DNA from: Nitrincola alkalilacustris
Lineage (GTDB): Bacteria > Pseudomonadota > Gammaproteobacteria > Pseudomonadales > Balneatricaceae
Assembly (NCBI RefSeq): GCF_008973755.1
Contig: NZ_WBOM01000003.1
Span: 310,001 to 374,000 of the forward strand
Direction: 5' to 3'
DNA: 64,000 nt
Below are positions 53,701-60,980 of this stretch, piece by piece; positions within the stretch are counted from its first letter, which is position 1, and each line of letters opens with the position of its first letter. The notes beneath the pieces are model-generated. The model searched no databases. It saw only the letters and a program-made list of their open reading frames with translations, and had not been told where the DNA came from. A program made the translations under genes and the position numbers.

Positions 53701-53851
53701 CATTGCCGGCTTGATGCCACTCCTGTTCGAGACCTCGGTGCAGGCGCAGTTTCTGATTCCGATGGCGGTATCGATCGTGTTTGGTCTGGGTGTATCGACG
53801 GTGCTGGTGCTGGTGGTGATTCCCGCCTTGCTGGCGGTGGTGGAGCGTTAG
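50771..53851 (+). CDS. RND-family efflux permease
   Basis: A 1026-aa inner membrane pump with 12 helices and two large periplasmic loops. Family blocks: SVRVVWTGASAEDVESSVTI, GFIMSLGIIVDNAIVVSEHA (helix 4), TIAGLMPLLFETSVQAQFLI near the C-terminus and FGLTGIVVNNSIILV (helix 10). Helix 4 has Asp-Asn where AcrB has Asp-Asp, as in many non-AcrB members of the superfamily. Substrates cannot be inferred. It has GAGAGGGG ahead of its ATG. Confidence 0.94.
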   Translation: MMPRKGFIALFLNHRLASNLLIVLMLLSGFWSLMKLNTQFFPNFALDFVSVRVVWTGASAEDVESSVTIPLEQSLRTVDGLKSITSTSSLGVSAITLEFRDRVDMAQALAQVEDRVAQQRNLPLNAETPVVNRIVRYEPIVRMLLSGSDSMAELRALARRFERELLDIGIEKVDFTGLPSELVAIEVSSEMLQALDKTPRQLAEHLARFTTDQPAGQFGRDQGGRQLRVLQQARHEYDFAQLPVLNSAEQGWLQLGDIAHIERRARDGQTRVRYQQQPALELLLQRTENTDALDAAKRFGIWLQQTERSLPPGIELKVYDQLWQLISERINLLLKNGLGGLVLVLAILFLFLSGRLAIRVALGIPIAFTTAFVALYLAGGSINMMSLFGFIMSLGIIVDNAIVVSEHAYTLRSEGKSPQEAALTGARRMLAPVIASSLTTVAAFFPLMLIGGIIGKILFEIPLVVICVILATLLISFLILPHQLSKGLAVSRAQLKEEEKGFRGRFEQGLEHFRQKPFRRLVTASIRARGVTLAAAVALLILAFGLLAGGRVGFTFFPNPDGTTVRANISFVAGTAPEQVERFMQQVEVALEEVEASLEEPVVRVKVTRLGQGIASDGSGPRGDQFASMLVELTSPDRRAISNQQLIRMWREQIPRVPGLDAVIITAVTGGPPGRDVDIRLTGVDAQTLKLAALELADAMSETPGLYAIEDDTPYGREQLLVRLSPQGVALGFTPQSMAAELRGLFGGALVQLYQDGLEEVEVRVRLPDAERHNTLTLERLSLPLPQGGWSPLDHLAGFDYQPGFETLRHADARLAIHVSAEVDRAQGNAGLIRERLASDVLPELATRYGLDWSFQGRAVDQQETLGDMRMGLLFALAAIYIVLAWMFASYLLPLVVMAIIPFGLLGAIAGHWMLGLELTILSFFGLFGLTGIVVNNSIILVSFYQGLRQKGMDCHEAIVEASCLRLRAVLITSITTIAGLMPLLFETSVQAQFLIPMAVSIVFGLGVSTVLVLVVIPALLAVVER

Positions 53852-53872
53852 TGCTCGGTTGCAGGTGGGCGA

Positions 53873-54652
53873 TCAGTCATTATCGGTTGTGACATCAGTT
53901 GTGATAAGGGTCATGCTGTCGGGTATCACAGATCTTGCGGTAGCCGGCAGGTGGTCGGTGATGAACAGATCGATCTGGGTCAGTGGGGCAATCTTTGCCA
54001 GCGCATTGCGCCCCCACTTGCTCTGGTCTGCCACCAGAATCCTCTGTCGGCAGTTGCTCAATATGGCCCTGCTGACGGCTGCTTCTCGAACATCAAAATC
54101 CATCAGTCCGTGGCGGATATCCAGGCCGCCCGTACCGATCACGCCGTAGTCCGCATGGAACTCGCTGAAGAAACGGGTGGTTTCCTCCCCGACCACATCA
54201 TGGTCATTGTGGCGTAGCTGACCACCAGCGACCATGACCTGAATCGACGGGCTGTTGCACAGCAGTGACGCAACATTCAGGTTATTGGTCAGGACTGTCA
54301 GCCCCTTATGATCCGACAGCTCACGGGCAACAAACTCGATGGTGGTACCGATACCGAGAAACACCGAGGCGTTATCAGGTATCAAACTGGCCAGATGGGA
54401 GGCGATCCGCTGCTTGGCATGCTGATTGATGATCTGACGTGAGGTGAAGGATAGGTTGGTGACAGATGACGGCAGGCTGACGCCACCATGCCGTCGCCGT
54501 AACAGGCCATATTCGCAGAGCTGATTGATATCCTTGCGGATCGTCTGGGTTGTGACATCAAAGCGCTGAGCGATCAGCTCCACCTCCAGATGTTCAGTCT
54601 GTCGAATCCATTCAAGAATGGTGTGCTGGCGCTCAGTGAGTCTCATCATCAA
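53873..54652 (-). CDS. DeoR/GlpR-family repressor
   Basis: A 259-aa regulator. N-terminal helix-turn-helix (about 18-45; LEVELIAQRFDVTTQTIRKD) and a C-terminal sugar-phosphate-isomerase-like sensor domain (IPDNASVFLGIGTTIEFVAR, LTNNLNVASLL, IGTGGLDIRHGLMDFD, ILVADQSKWGRNA). It closely follows the GlpR pattern. It is the last gene after ugpC, 26 bp downstream on the same strand, so it probably senses glycerol 3-phosphate or a related product and represses the transporter operon. Confidence 0.9.
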   Translation of the reverse strand: MMMRLTERQHTILEWIRQTEHLEVELIAQRFDVTTQTIRKDINQLCEYGLLRRRHGGVSLPSSVTNLSFTSRQIINQHAKQRIASHLASLIPDNASVFLGIGTTIEFVARELSDHKGLTVLTNNLNVASLLCNSPSIQVMVAGGQLRHNDHDVVGEETTRFFSEFHADYGVIGTGGLDIRHGLMDFDVREAAVSRAILSNCRQRILVADQSKWGRNALAKIAPLTQIDLFITDHLPATARSVIPDSMTLITTDVTTDND

Positions 54653-54678
54653 TCAGTCTGCAAGTAGAGTGGCAGGTA

Positions 54679-55758
54679 TCAAACGATCCGTCGCTGTGAG
54701 TCCTTATCAAACAAATGTATGCTGCTTCGATCCACACGTAAAGGCACTTTGGTGCCCCGTTCATAGCGGATCTTACCGGACTGTTCGGCAACCATCAGAT
54801 CTTCATTGCCGGGCAGGCGACCATAGAGCAGGGTGTCTGCGCCGAGCGGCTCGACCATCTCGACTTGCAGCACAAAGTCGGCATCTGGCATCTCGCAGGC
54901 TTCCAGATGCTCTGGCCTCAGTCCCAGTACCAGCTCTTGCTGCTGAAGCTTCGTGAGATCAATGGCCTGCCCCATTTCGAGCTGATGTCCACCGGGCAGG
55001 TGCAGGCAGTTGGCATCGACTCTGGCAGACATGAAGTTCATACCGGGTGAGCCTAGAAAGCTGGCAACGAACTGAGTTTCCGGGCGCTCATACAGCTCCA
55101 GTGGTGGGCCCATCTGCTCCACACGCCCGTTGTTCATCACCACCAGACGATCGGCGAGAGTCATCGCCTCGACCTGATCGTGGGTAACATAGATCGAGGT
55201 GGTACCGAACTCCTGCTGCAGGCGTTTGATCTCGATGCGCATCTGCACTCTGAGCTTTGCATCCAGATTTGATAGCGGCTCGTCAAACAGAAACACCTTG
55301 GGATTACGAACAATCGCCCGACCCATCGCTACACGCTGGCGCTGGCCACCCGAGAGCTGCTTCGGCTTATTGGGCAGCAGGTGACTGATCTCCAGCGTTG
55401 CGGCAGCACGATCAACCTTCTGCTTGATCTGATCCCGCGGCACTCCGCGGTTTTTAAGACCATAAGCCATATTGTCAAACACCGACATATGCGGGTAGAG
55501 CGCGTAGTTCTGGAACACCATCGCGATATCGCGCTCGGCGGGCTCCAGATCATTGACGCGGGTGTCGCCGATATAGAGATCGCCGCCACTGATACTTTCC
55601 AGCCCTGCGACCATGCGCAGCGAGGTGGATTTTCCGCAACCGGATGGACCGACCAGCACGACCAGCTCGCCATCGGGTATCTCCAGATTCAGATCATGGA
55701 TCGCTTCAAAGCCGTTGTCATACTTTTTATTGATGTGTCTTAATGAAACTGTTGCCAC
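54679..55758 (-). CDS. ugpC: sn-Glycerol-3-phosphate ABC importer ATPase UgpC
   Basis: A 359-aa MalK/UgpC-type ATPase: Walker [12 protein letters not shown] (about 37), Q-loop [15 protein letters not shown], signature [15 protein letters not shown], Walker [14 protein letters not shown] and switch His in [18 protein letters not shown]-terminal regulatory OB-fold domain (about 235-350; [28 protein letters not shown]) is present. It follows ugpE by 10 bp. Confidence 0.93.
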   Translation of the reverse strand: MATVSLRHINKKYDNGFEAIHDLNLEIPDGELVVLVGPSGCGKSTSLRMVAGLESISGGDLYIGDTRVNDLEPAERDIAMVFQNYALYPHMSVFDNMAYGLKNRGVPRDQIKQKVDRAAATLEISHLLPNKPKQLSGGQRQRVAMGRAIVRNPKVFLFDEPLSNLDAKLRVQMRIEIKRLQQEFGTTSIYVTHDQVEAMTLADRLVVMNNGRVEQMGPPLELYERPETQFVASFLGSPGMNFMSARVDANCLHLPGGHQLEMGQAIDLTKLQQQELVLGLRPEHLEACEMPDADFVLQVEMVEPLGADTLLYGRLPGNEDLMVAEQSGKIRYERGTKVPLRVDRSSIHLFDKDSQRRIV

Positions 55759-55768
55759 GTGGCACCCC

Positions 55769-56620
55769 TTATTTCTCTTGCTCTATCAGGCCTTTGACAA
55801 AAAACTTCTGCATCAGAATGACAACGATCACCGGTGGCAACATCGCCAGCACAGTGGTGGTCATGATGATGTTCCAGGGCACATTACCTTCCCCGGCGGT
55901 CATCAGGCGTTTGATCACCATTACAATGGTGTAGTAATCCTCGTCGGTGGTGATCAGCAGTGGCCAGAGATACTGGTTCCAGCCATAGATAAACAGAATC
56001 ACGAACAGCGCCGCGATATTGTTCACCGACAAAGGCAGCAGGATATCCTTGAAAAACTTGAATGGACCTGCGCCGTCAATTCTGGCTGCTTCCACCAGTG
56101 AACTCGGAATCGACAGGAAAAACTGCCGAAACAGGAAGGTGGCCGTGGCACTGGCGATCAACGGAATGGTCAGGCCAGCATAGGAGTTGAGCATGCCAAG
56201 CCTGGCCACCACCTCGTAGGTGGGCAGAATACGTACCTCCACCGGCAGCATCAGGGTCAAAAAGATCATCCAGAAGCAGGTGCGGCGGAAGGGGAATCGA
56301 AAGTAGACGATGGCATAGGCCGACAGCAGGGAGATGGTGATCTTGCCGATCGCAATCACCATCGCCATGATAAAGCTGTTCCACATCATCCAGGAGGCTG
56401 AAACGGTGACGCCAAGTACCCGGTCGTCGTTGTTCCATACCCGCTCAAAGTTGTTCAGGCCCTGCTCGCCGAACCACAGGGGCATCACGCCGGAAAAAAA
56501 AGCGCTCGAAGGATGGGTGGCTGCGACCAGAGCGATCCAGATGGGAAAGCCGATCACGGCAATGCCGAAGATCAGCATCAGGTGACGAAAGGCGGTTAGC
56601 CAGGGGCGATTTTCTATCAT
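55769..56620 (-). CDS. ugpE: Glycerol-3-phosphate ABC importer permease UgpE
   Basis: A 283-aa permease with six helices. The EAA loop is [20 protein letters not shown] (about 190). The N-terminus ([40 protein letters not shown]) and [14 protein letters not shown] match UgpE. Its ATG overlaps the ugpA stop (TGATG), so translation is coupled. Confidence 0.93.
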   Translation of the reverse strand: MIENRPWLTAFRHLMLIFGIAVIGFPIWIALVAATHPSSAFFSGVMPLWFGEQGLNNFERVWNNDDRVLGVTVSASWMMWNSFIMAMVIAIGKITISLLSAYAIVYFRFPFRRTCFWMIFLTLMLPVEVRILPTYEVVARLGMLNSYAGLTIPLIASATATFLFRQFFLSIPSSLVEAARIDGAGPFKFFKDILLPLSVNNIAALFVILFIYGWNQYLWPLLITTDEDYYTIVMVIKRLMTAGEGNVPWNIIMTTTVLAMLPPVIVVILMQKFFVKGLIEQEK

Positions 56621-57501
56621 CAGTACTGCACCTTGCGCTCGACATAGCGGAATTGAATCACCGTCAGGGCGATCACCAGGATCATCAGAATGACCGACTG
56701 CGCAGCGGAGCTGCCAAGATCAAGTCCGACAAAACCATCTTCATAGACCTTGTACACCAGCGTGCGGGTGGCGTTGTCTGGCCCGCCCAGCGTAGTGGCG
56801 TGGATCACACCGAAGGTTTCAAAGAAGGCATAGACCACATTCACCACCAGCAGAAAAAAGGCGGTAGGCGAGAGCAGCGGGAAAACTATCTGCCAGAAGC
56901 GCTTGAAAGGACTCGCACCATCGATAGCCGCCGCTTCGATCAAAGACTTGGGAATCGCCTGCATACCGGCAAGGAAAAAGATGAAGTTGTAGCTGATCTG
57001 TTTCCAGGCAGAAGCGATCACGACGACAGTCATCGCCTCACCGGCATTCACATAATGGTTCCAGTAATGACCGACGAACTTCATCCAGTAGGGCAGAATA
57101 CCTATGGAGGGGTTGAACATCAGCCACCACAGAACAGCTGCGACTACCGGGGCAACGGCATAGGGCCAGATCAGCAGGGTCTTGTAGGTGCCGGCTCCCT
57201 TCAGTACGCGATCAGCCATTGCAGCCAGCAGCAAGGCAACCCCCATTGCAGTGACTGCCACCATGGCACTGAACAGAAAGGTGACCTTCATTGAGTTCCA
57301 GTACTCAGGGTCCTGAAACAGGTAGACGAAGTTCTCGAACCAGACAAACTCGCGTGAAAATCCGAAGGCATCCTCTATCAGAAAGGATTGATAGAGCGCC
57401 TGACCGGCTGGCCAGATAAAAAACACCAGTGTGATGATCAACTGGGGTGCCAGCAGGAAGTAGGGCAGAATCTTATTCTTGAAAACAACGGTATCGTGCA
57501 T
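56620..57501 (-). CDS. ugpA: Glycerol-3-phosphate ABC importer permease UgpA
   Basis: A 293-aa permease with six helices. It has [20 protein letters not shown] at the start, [20 protein letters not shown], the EAA loop [20 protein letters not shown] and [20 protein letters not shown], all as in UgpA. It is separated from ugpB by about 150 bp that hold a long hairpin. It probably pairs with UgpE in the membrane. Confidence 0.93.
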   Translation of the reverse strand: MHDTVVFKNKILPYFLLAPQLIITLVFFIWPAGQALYQSFLIEDAFGFSREFVWFENFVYLFQDPEYWNSMKVTFLFSAMVAVTAMGVALLLAAMADRVLKGAGTYKTLLIWPYAVAPVVAAVLWWLMFNPSIGILPYWMKFVGHYWNHYVNAGEAMTVVVIASAWKQISYNFIFFLAGMQAIPKSLIEAAAIDGASPFKRFWQIVFPLLSPTAFFLLVVNVVYAFFETFGVIHATTLGGPDNATRTLVYKVYEDGFVGLDLGSSAAQSVILMILVIALTVIQFRYVERKVQY

Positions 57502-57568
57502 CGTAGCGCTCTCAGACCCGAAAACCCTGCCGCATTTAAAGATGAGGCAGGATCGCGAAACGGAAGGT

Positions 57569-57628
57569 CCGGGCTGAGCAACTCATATGTGTGATCATAT
57601 GTGTGATCAAATGAGTTTACTCGCCCGG
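57569..57628 (-). other. Intercistronic stem-loop with 12-bp direct repeats between ugpB and ugpA
   Basis: CCGGGC (57569-57574) pairs with GCCCGG (57623-57628), GAG with CTC, and AACTCAT (57580-57586) with ATGAGTT (57611-57617), giving about 16 pairs with a small internal loop. The apical part is two exact copies of CATATGTGTGAT (57584-57595 and 57596-57607). No T tail. It probably stabilises ugpB mRNA or attenuates ugpAEC. Confidence 0.6.
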
Positions 57629-57653
57629 ATCAGCTCAGCCATACGCCGGGTTA

Positions 57654-58955
57654 TCAGCGATTGGCGCGCTCGAAACGACGCAGTTGCTCGTTACCACGGC
57701 TGACGGCACGATCCAGTGCCTCCTGTGCAGAAGCTGTACCATTCCATACTGATTCCAGCGACTCATCAATGATGCCGCGAATCTGCGGGAAGTTACCCAG
57801 ACGCAGCCCTGTTGAGTTCTCGGTTGGTTCAACAGAGGTCATCTGCTTGATGGAAGTATCAGTGCCAGGATTCTGCTCATAGAATCCCTGCTCTTCAGAG
57901 AGTTTGATGGCAGAGTAGGTGATCGGCAGATAGCCGGTGAACTGATGCCAGTCCGCCTGTACTACGGGGTCAGACAGATAGTCGTAGAACGCAGCGACTG
58001 TGCGATACGCGTCATCATCATGTCCTCGCAGTGTCCAGAGGGTTGCGCCACCTATGATAGTGTTCTGAGGTGTTTCGATAGCGTTATCCCAGTAGGGCAG
58101 TGAGCTGACACCGAACTCAAACTGAGCATTGGCATTAATGCCGGCATAGCCTGCTGAGGACTCGGTATACATGCCACACTCTTCACTGTAGAACTTGGCC
58201 GAGCCTTCGTTGGTACGACCGGAATAGCTGAAGATACCGGCTTTCTGCCACTCACCCATCTTCTCGATATGGGCAACCTGAACAGGGCCATTGAACTGCA
58301 GTTCTGCATCCGTGCCACCGAAGCCGTTTTCCTTGCTGGCAAAGGGAACATTATGTCGTGCTGACAGGTTTTCCAGATGGATCCATGACTGCCAGGCAGT
58401 GGTGAAACCGCACGCATAACCGGCATCGAGCAGTTTCTGACCGAACTCTTCCATTTCAGCCCAGGTGGCAGGGCCGCGATCCGGCAGACCCGCTTTCGCA
58501 AACGCACCCTTGTTGTAATAAAGCACAGGAGTGGAGCTGTTGAATGGCATGGAGAGCATATTACCGTTCTGATCAGCATAATAGCCGGTGACACTGCTCA
58601 GGTAATCAGACTGGTCAAACCCTTTACTGAACTCTTCCATCAACTGATAGGTTGGGTAGATGGCGCCTTCAGCGGCCATCATGGTTGCTGTTCCCACCTC
58701 GTAGACCTGCACAATCGCAGGCTGCTGATTGGAGCGGAAGGCTGCAATGGCGGCAGTCATGGTGTCGTTGTAGTTGCCGCGGTAGCTGGCGTTGACCTGG
58801 TACTCGTTCTGTGAGGCATTAAAACCAGCCACCACATCCTCAACCTTTTCGCCCAGTGCTCCACCCATGGCATGCCAGAACTGGATCTCGGTTTTAGCCA
58901 GCGCAGGTGTTGCGCTCAGCGAGCAGATAAAGGCTGCAATCAGCGTCTTCTTCAT
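57654..58955 (-). CDS. ugpB: Glycerol-3-phosphate periplasmic binding protein UgpB
   Basis: A 433-aa binding protein. Signal peptide about 1-20 (MKKTLIAAFICSLSATPALA). The mature protein opens TEIQFWHAMGGALGEKVEDV and has FNASQNEYQVNASYRGNYND, PAIVQVYEVGTATMMAAEGA, SMPFNSSTPVLYYNKGAF and FTTAWQSWIHLENLSARHNV, all UgpB blocks for glycerol 3-phosphate and glycerophosphodiesters. First gene of ugpBAEC-deoR. No ugpQ phosphodiesterase gene is linked. Confidence 0.94.
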   Translation of the reverse strand: MKKTLIAAFICSLSATPALAKTEIQFWHAMGGALGEKVEDVVAGFNASQNEYQVNASYRGNYNDTMTAAIAAFRSNQQPAIVQVYEVGTATMMAAEGAIYPTYQLMEEFSKGFDQSDYLSSVTGYYADQNGNMLSMPFNSSTPVLYYNKGAFAKAGLPDRGPATWAEMEEFGQKLLDAGYACGFTTAWQSWIHLENLSARHNVPFASKENGFGGTDAELQFNGPVQVAHIEKMGEWQKAGIFSYSGRTNEGSAKFYSEECGMYTESSAGYAGINANAQFEFGVSSLPYWDNAIETPQNTIIGGATLWTLRGHDDDAYRTVAAFYDYLSDPVVQADWHQFTGYLPITYSAIKLSEEQGFYEQNPGTDTSIKQMTSVEPTENSTGLRLGNFPQIRGIIDESLESVWNGTASAQEALDRAVSRGNEQLRRFERANR

Positions 58956-59304
58956 AGGGGTTCCTCAGAGTGTTGTTGTTATATTGGGTTCATTTGAATA
59001 TTCACTAAGTGCATAAATGAACTCTGAACCTTCAATCTAGCCCAATAATTTTCGTTTTGTCACCTAATTTTTATCATTTTAATGATTGAGTATGACGAAA
59101 TGGTAACTGAATGATGACAGTTGTCATTCATTTGAAAACAACAGAAGGTGGGCTTTCTAAAGTGACGCTCAGTCAATGAGGTTTTGGAACAGGGCTCTCC
59201 ATACGTGGTTTGTAGAAAGTGTGCTATAGATAAATAAATCATCACTGATATAAGATGCGCGACCTGTTTTACCCATCACAACTCATCTAATAAAGGGGTC
59301 ATTC
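58956..59304. other. Divergent promoter region of ugpB and chemoreceptor gene
   Basis: About 350 AT-rich bp without a gene. It carries two perfect 14-bp dyads, ATCATTTTAATGAT (59073-59086) and ATGACAGTTGTCAT (59114-59127). TTTCGT (59050-59055) and ACGAAA (59095-59100) form an inverted pair around the first dyad. TTCG/CGAA elements are usual in DeoR-family operators, so this is a likely site for the repressor encoded at the end of the ugp operon. Confidence 0.45.
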
Positions 59305-60945
59305 ATGTTTCGACAACTCTCTCTGCGAGTGCGTATTTTTCTGCTCGTTCTGCTGGCTGTGTTTGGTGTGATTGCGCTGACTATGGCCTCTCTGATATCT
59401 ACCAAACGAGATCTGACACAGGGACGCATGGATGTGATTCAGTCAGTGATTGAGTCATCGCATAGTATCGCCTCGCACTTTCATGCGCTTGAACAATCGG
59501 GAGAGTTGACGCGAGAGGCAGCACAGGAAGCTGCAGCTGCGATGTTTCTGGCTGGCCGTTACGGCGGCGCTGATGGAAAAGCAGAATATGTCTATGCCTG
59601 GACGATGGAGGGTGTTGGAGTGGCGCATGTCAATCCGGCGTTCAAAGGGCGTAACATGAGCAACGAGATAAGGGATGGACAGGGGCGTTATACGATTCAG
59701 GATATTATTGCAGCAGTCAGAACCACGCCATCCGGTGCTTTTGTGGATACAGAGTTCCCAAGGCCAGGCGGCACTCAAGCGGTTGAAAAACTTCAGTATG
59801 TAAAGCAGTTCCAACCCTGGGGCTGGATCATCGGTACAGGTATCTACATGGATGATCTGGCGGCCGATCTGCGCAGGCAGTTGATCACTGACGGCCTGAT
59901 TGCGTTGATGATTCTGCTGATCATCAGCTGTGCCGGATATTTCATAGCTCGCAGTATCCTTAGGCAGGTGGGGGGTGAACCATCCTTGGCTATTGATCTG
60001 ATGTCTCGTGCTGCTGCCGGCGATCTTACAATTCGTATCGACCATGCCCCTGAAGGAAGCCTGTTGGCAGGTCTTGAGTCGATGGTAGTATCAATCAGGC
60101 AGACAGTTACAGAGATCAGAGAGGAGTCGGAAAAGGTTCATCGAAATGCTGATAATATCAATGCTGCTTCCGCTGATGTTGCTCTGGCTGCGAATGATCA
60201 ATCAGAAGCGATCACCTCCATGGCTGCGGCTATTGAGGAGATGACGGTCAGTATCAGTCACATCTCTGAAAGTGCACGGGAGACAGAAGAGAACTCCCGC
60301 TCCTCTGCAGAGCTGGCACAACAGGGTGTCTCTCAGGTCAGTAGCGCTAGTAATGAGATCAATAAAATAGCTCAGATAGTTAAAACGGCATCTGCAAAAG
60401 TAAGTGACCTAAATTCCAATGCCACTCAGATATCCTCAATTGCCGGTGTCATCCGGGAGATTGCAGAGCAAACGAATCTGCTGGCATTGAATGCCGCGAT
60501 AGAAGCGGCCCGTGCCGGTGATCAGGGCCGTGGGTTTGCTGTCGTGGCTGACGAGGTGAGAACCCTGGCAGCGCGTACCGCTTCTGCAACCAATGATATA
60601 GAGAAAATGATTGAAGGGGTGCTTACAGGTACCGGGCAGGTAGTCGAGACTATGGATGCAGCACTGCCTCAGGTTGAGGCTGGTGTAATGGCTACTGAGT
60701 CAGCGTCGGCTTTGCTGGCACAGATCAAGCAGGGTGCTGAATCTACTCTGATGAGCGTAACTGGCGTTGCCAACTCGACTCAGGAGCAAAGTCTGGCAAG
60801 TGGAAGTATTGCGGAAAAAGTTGATCATATTGCGCAGATGGTCGAGAACACGAGTCGAGCCATGCATGCAACAGCAGACAGCGTCAAAGATCTTAATGAG
60901 ATTTCAGCAGAGCTGCGCCAGATGGTCAGCCGGTTCCAGTGCTGA
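59305..60945 (+). CDS. Methyl-accepting chemotaxis protein with single Cache domain
   Basis: A 546-aa transducer. Membrane helices at about 9-29 and 193-213 flank a periplasmic single Cache (sCache_2) domain: [40 protein letters not shown], and [14 protein letters not shown] just before the second helix. A HAMP domain and the coiled-coil signalling domain follow, with the hairpin tip [20 protein letters not shown] and [14 protein letters not shown]. sCache_2 receptors often sense small organic acids. There is no C-terminal CheR pentapeptide. Monocistronic and divergent from ugp. Confidence 0.93.
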   Translation: MFRQLSLRVRIFLLVLLAVFGVIALTMASLISTKRDLTQGRMDVIQSVIESSHSIASHFHALEQSGELTREAAQEAAAAMFLAGRYGGADGKAEYVYAWTMEGVGVAHVNPAFKGRNMSNEIRDGQGRYTIQDIIAAVRTTPSGAFVDTEFPRPGGTQAVEKLQYVKQFQPWGWIIGTGIYMDDLAADLRRQLITDGLIALMILLIISCAGYFIARSILRQVGGEPSLAIDLMSRAAAGDLTIRIDHAPEGSLLAGLESMVVSIRQTVTEIREESEKVHRNADNINAASADVALAANDQSEAITSMAAAIEEMTVSISHISESARETEENSRSSAELAQQGVSQVSSASNEINKIAQIVKTASAKVSDLNSNATQISSIAGVIREIAEQTNLLALNAAIEAARAGDQGRGFAVVADEVRTLAARTASATNDIEKMIEGVLTGTGQVVETMDAALPQVEAGVMATESASALLAQIKQGAESTLMSVTGVANSTQEQSLASGSIAEKVDHIAQMVENTSRAMHATADSVKDLNEISAELRQMVSRFQC

Positions 60946-60980
60946 GGCGGTGATCGGGGAATAACCTTCTGAGCCGGGCA

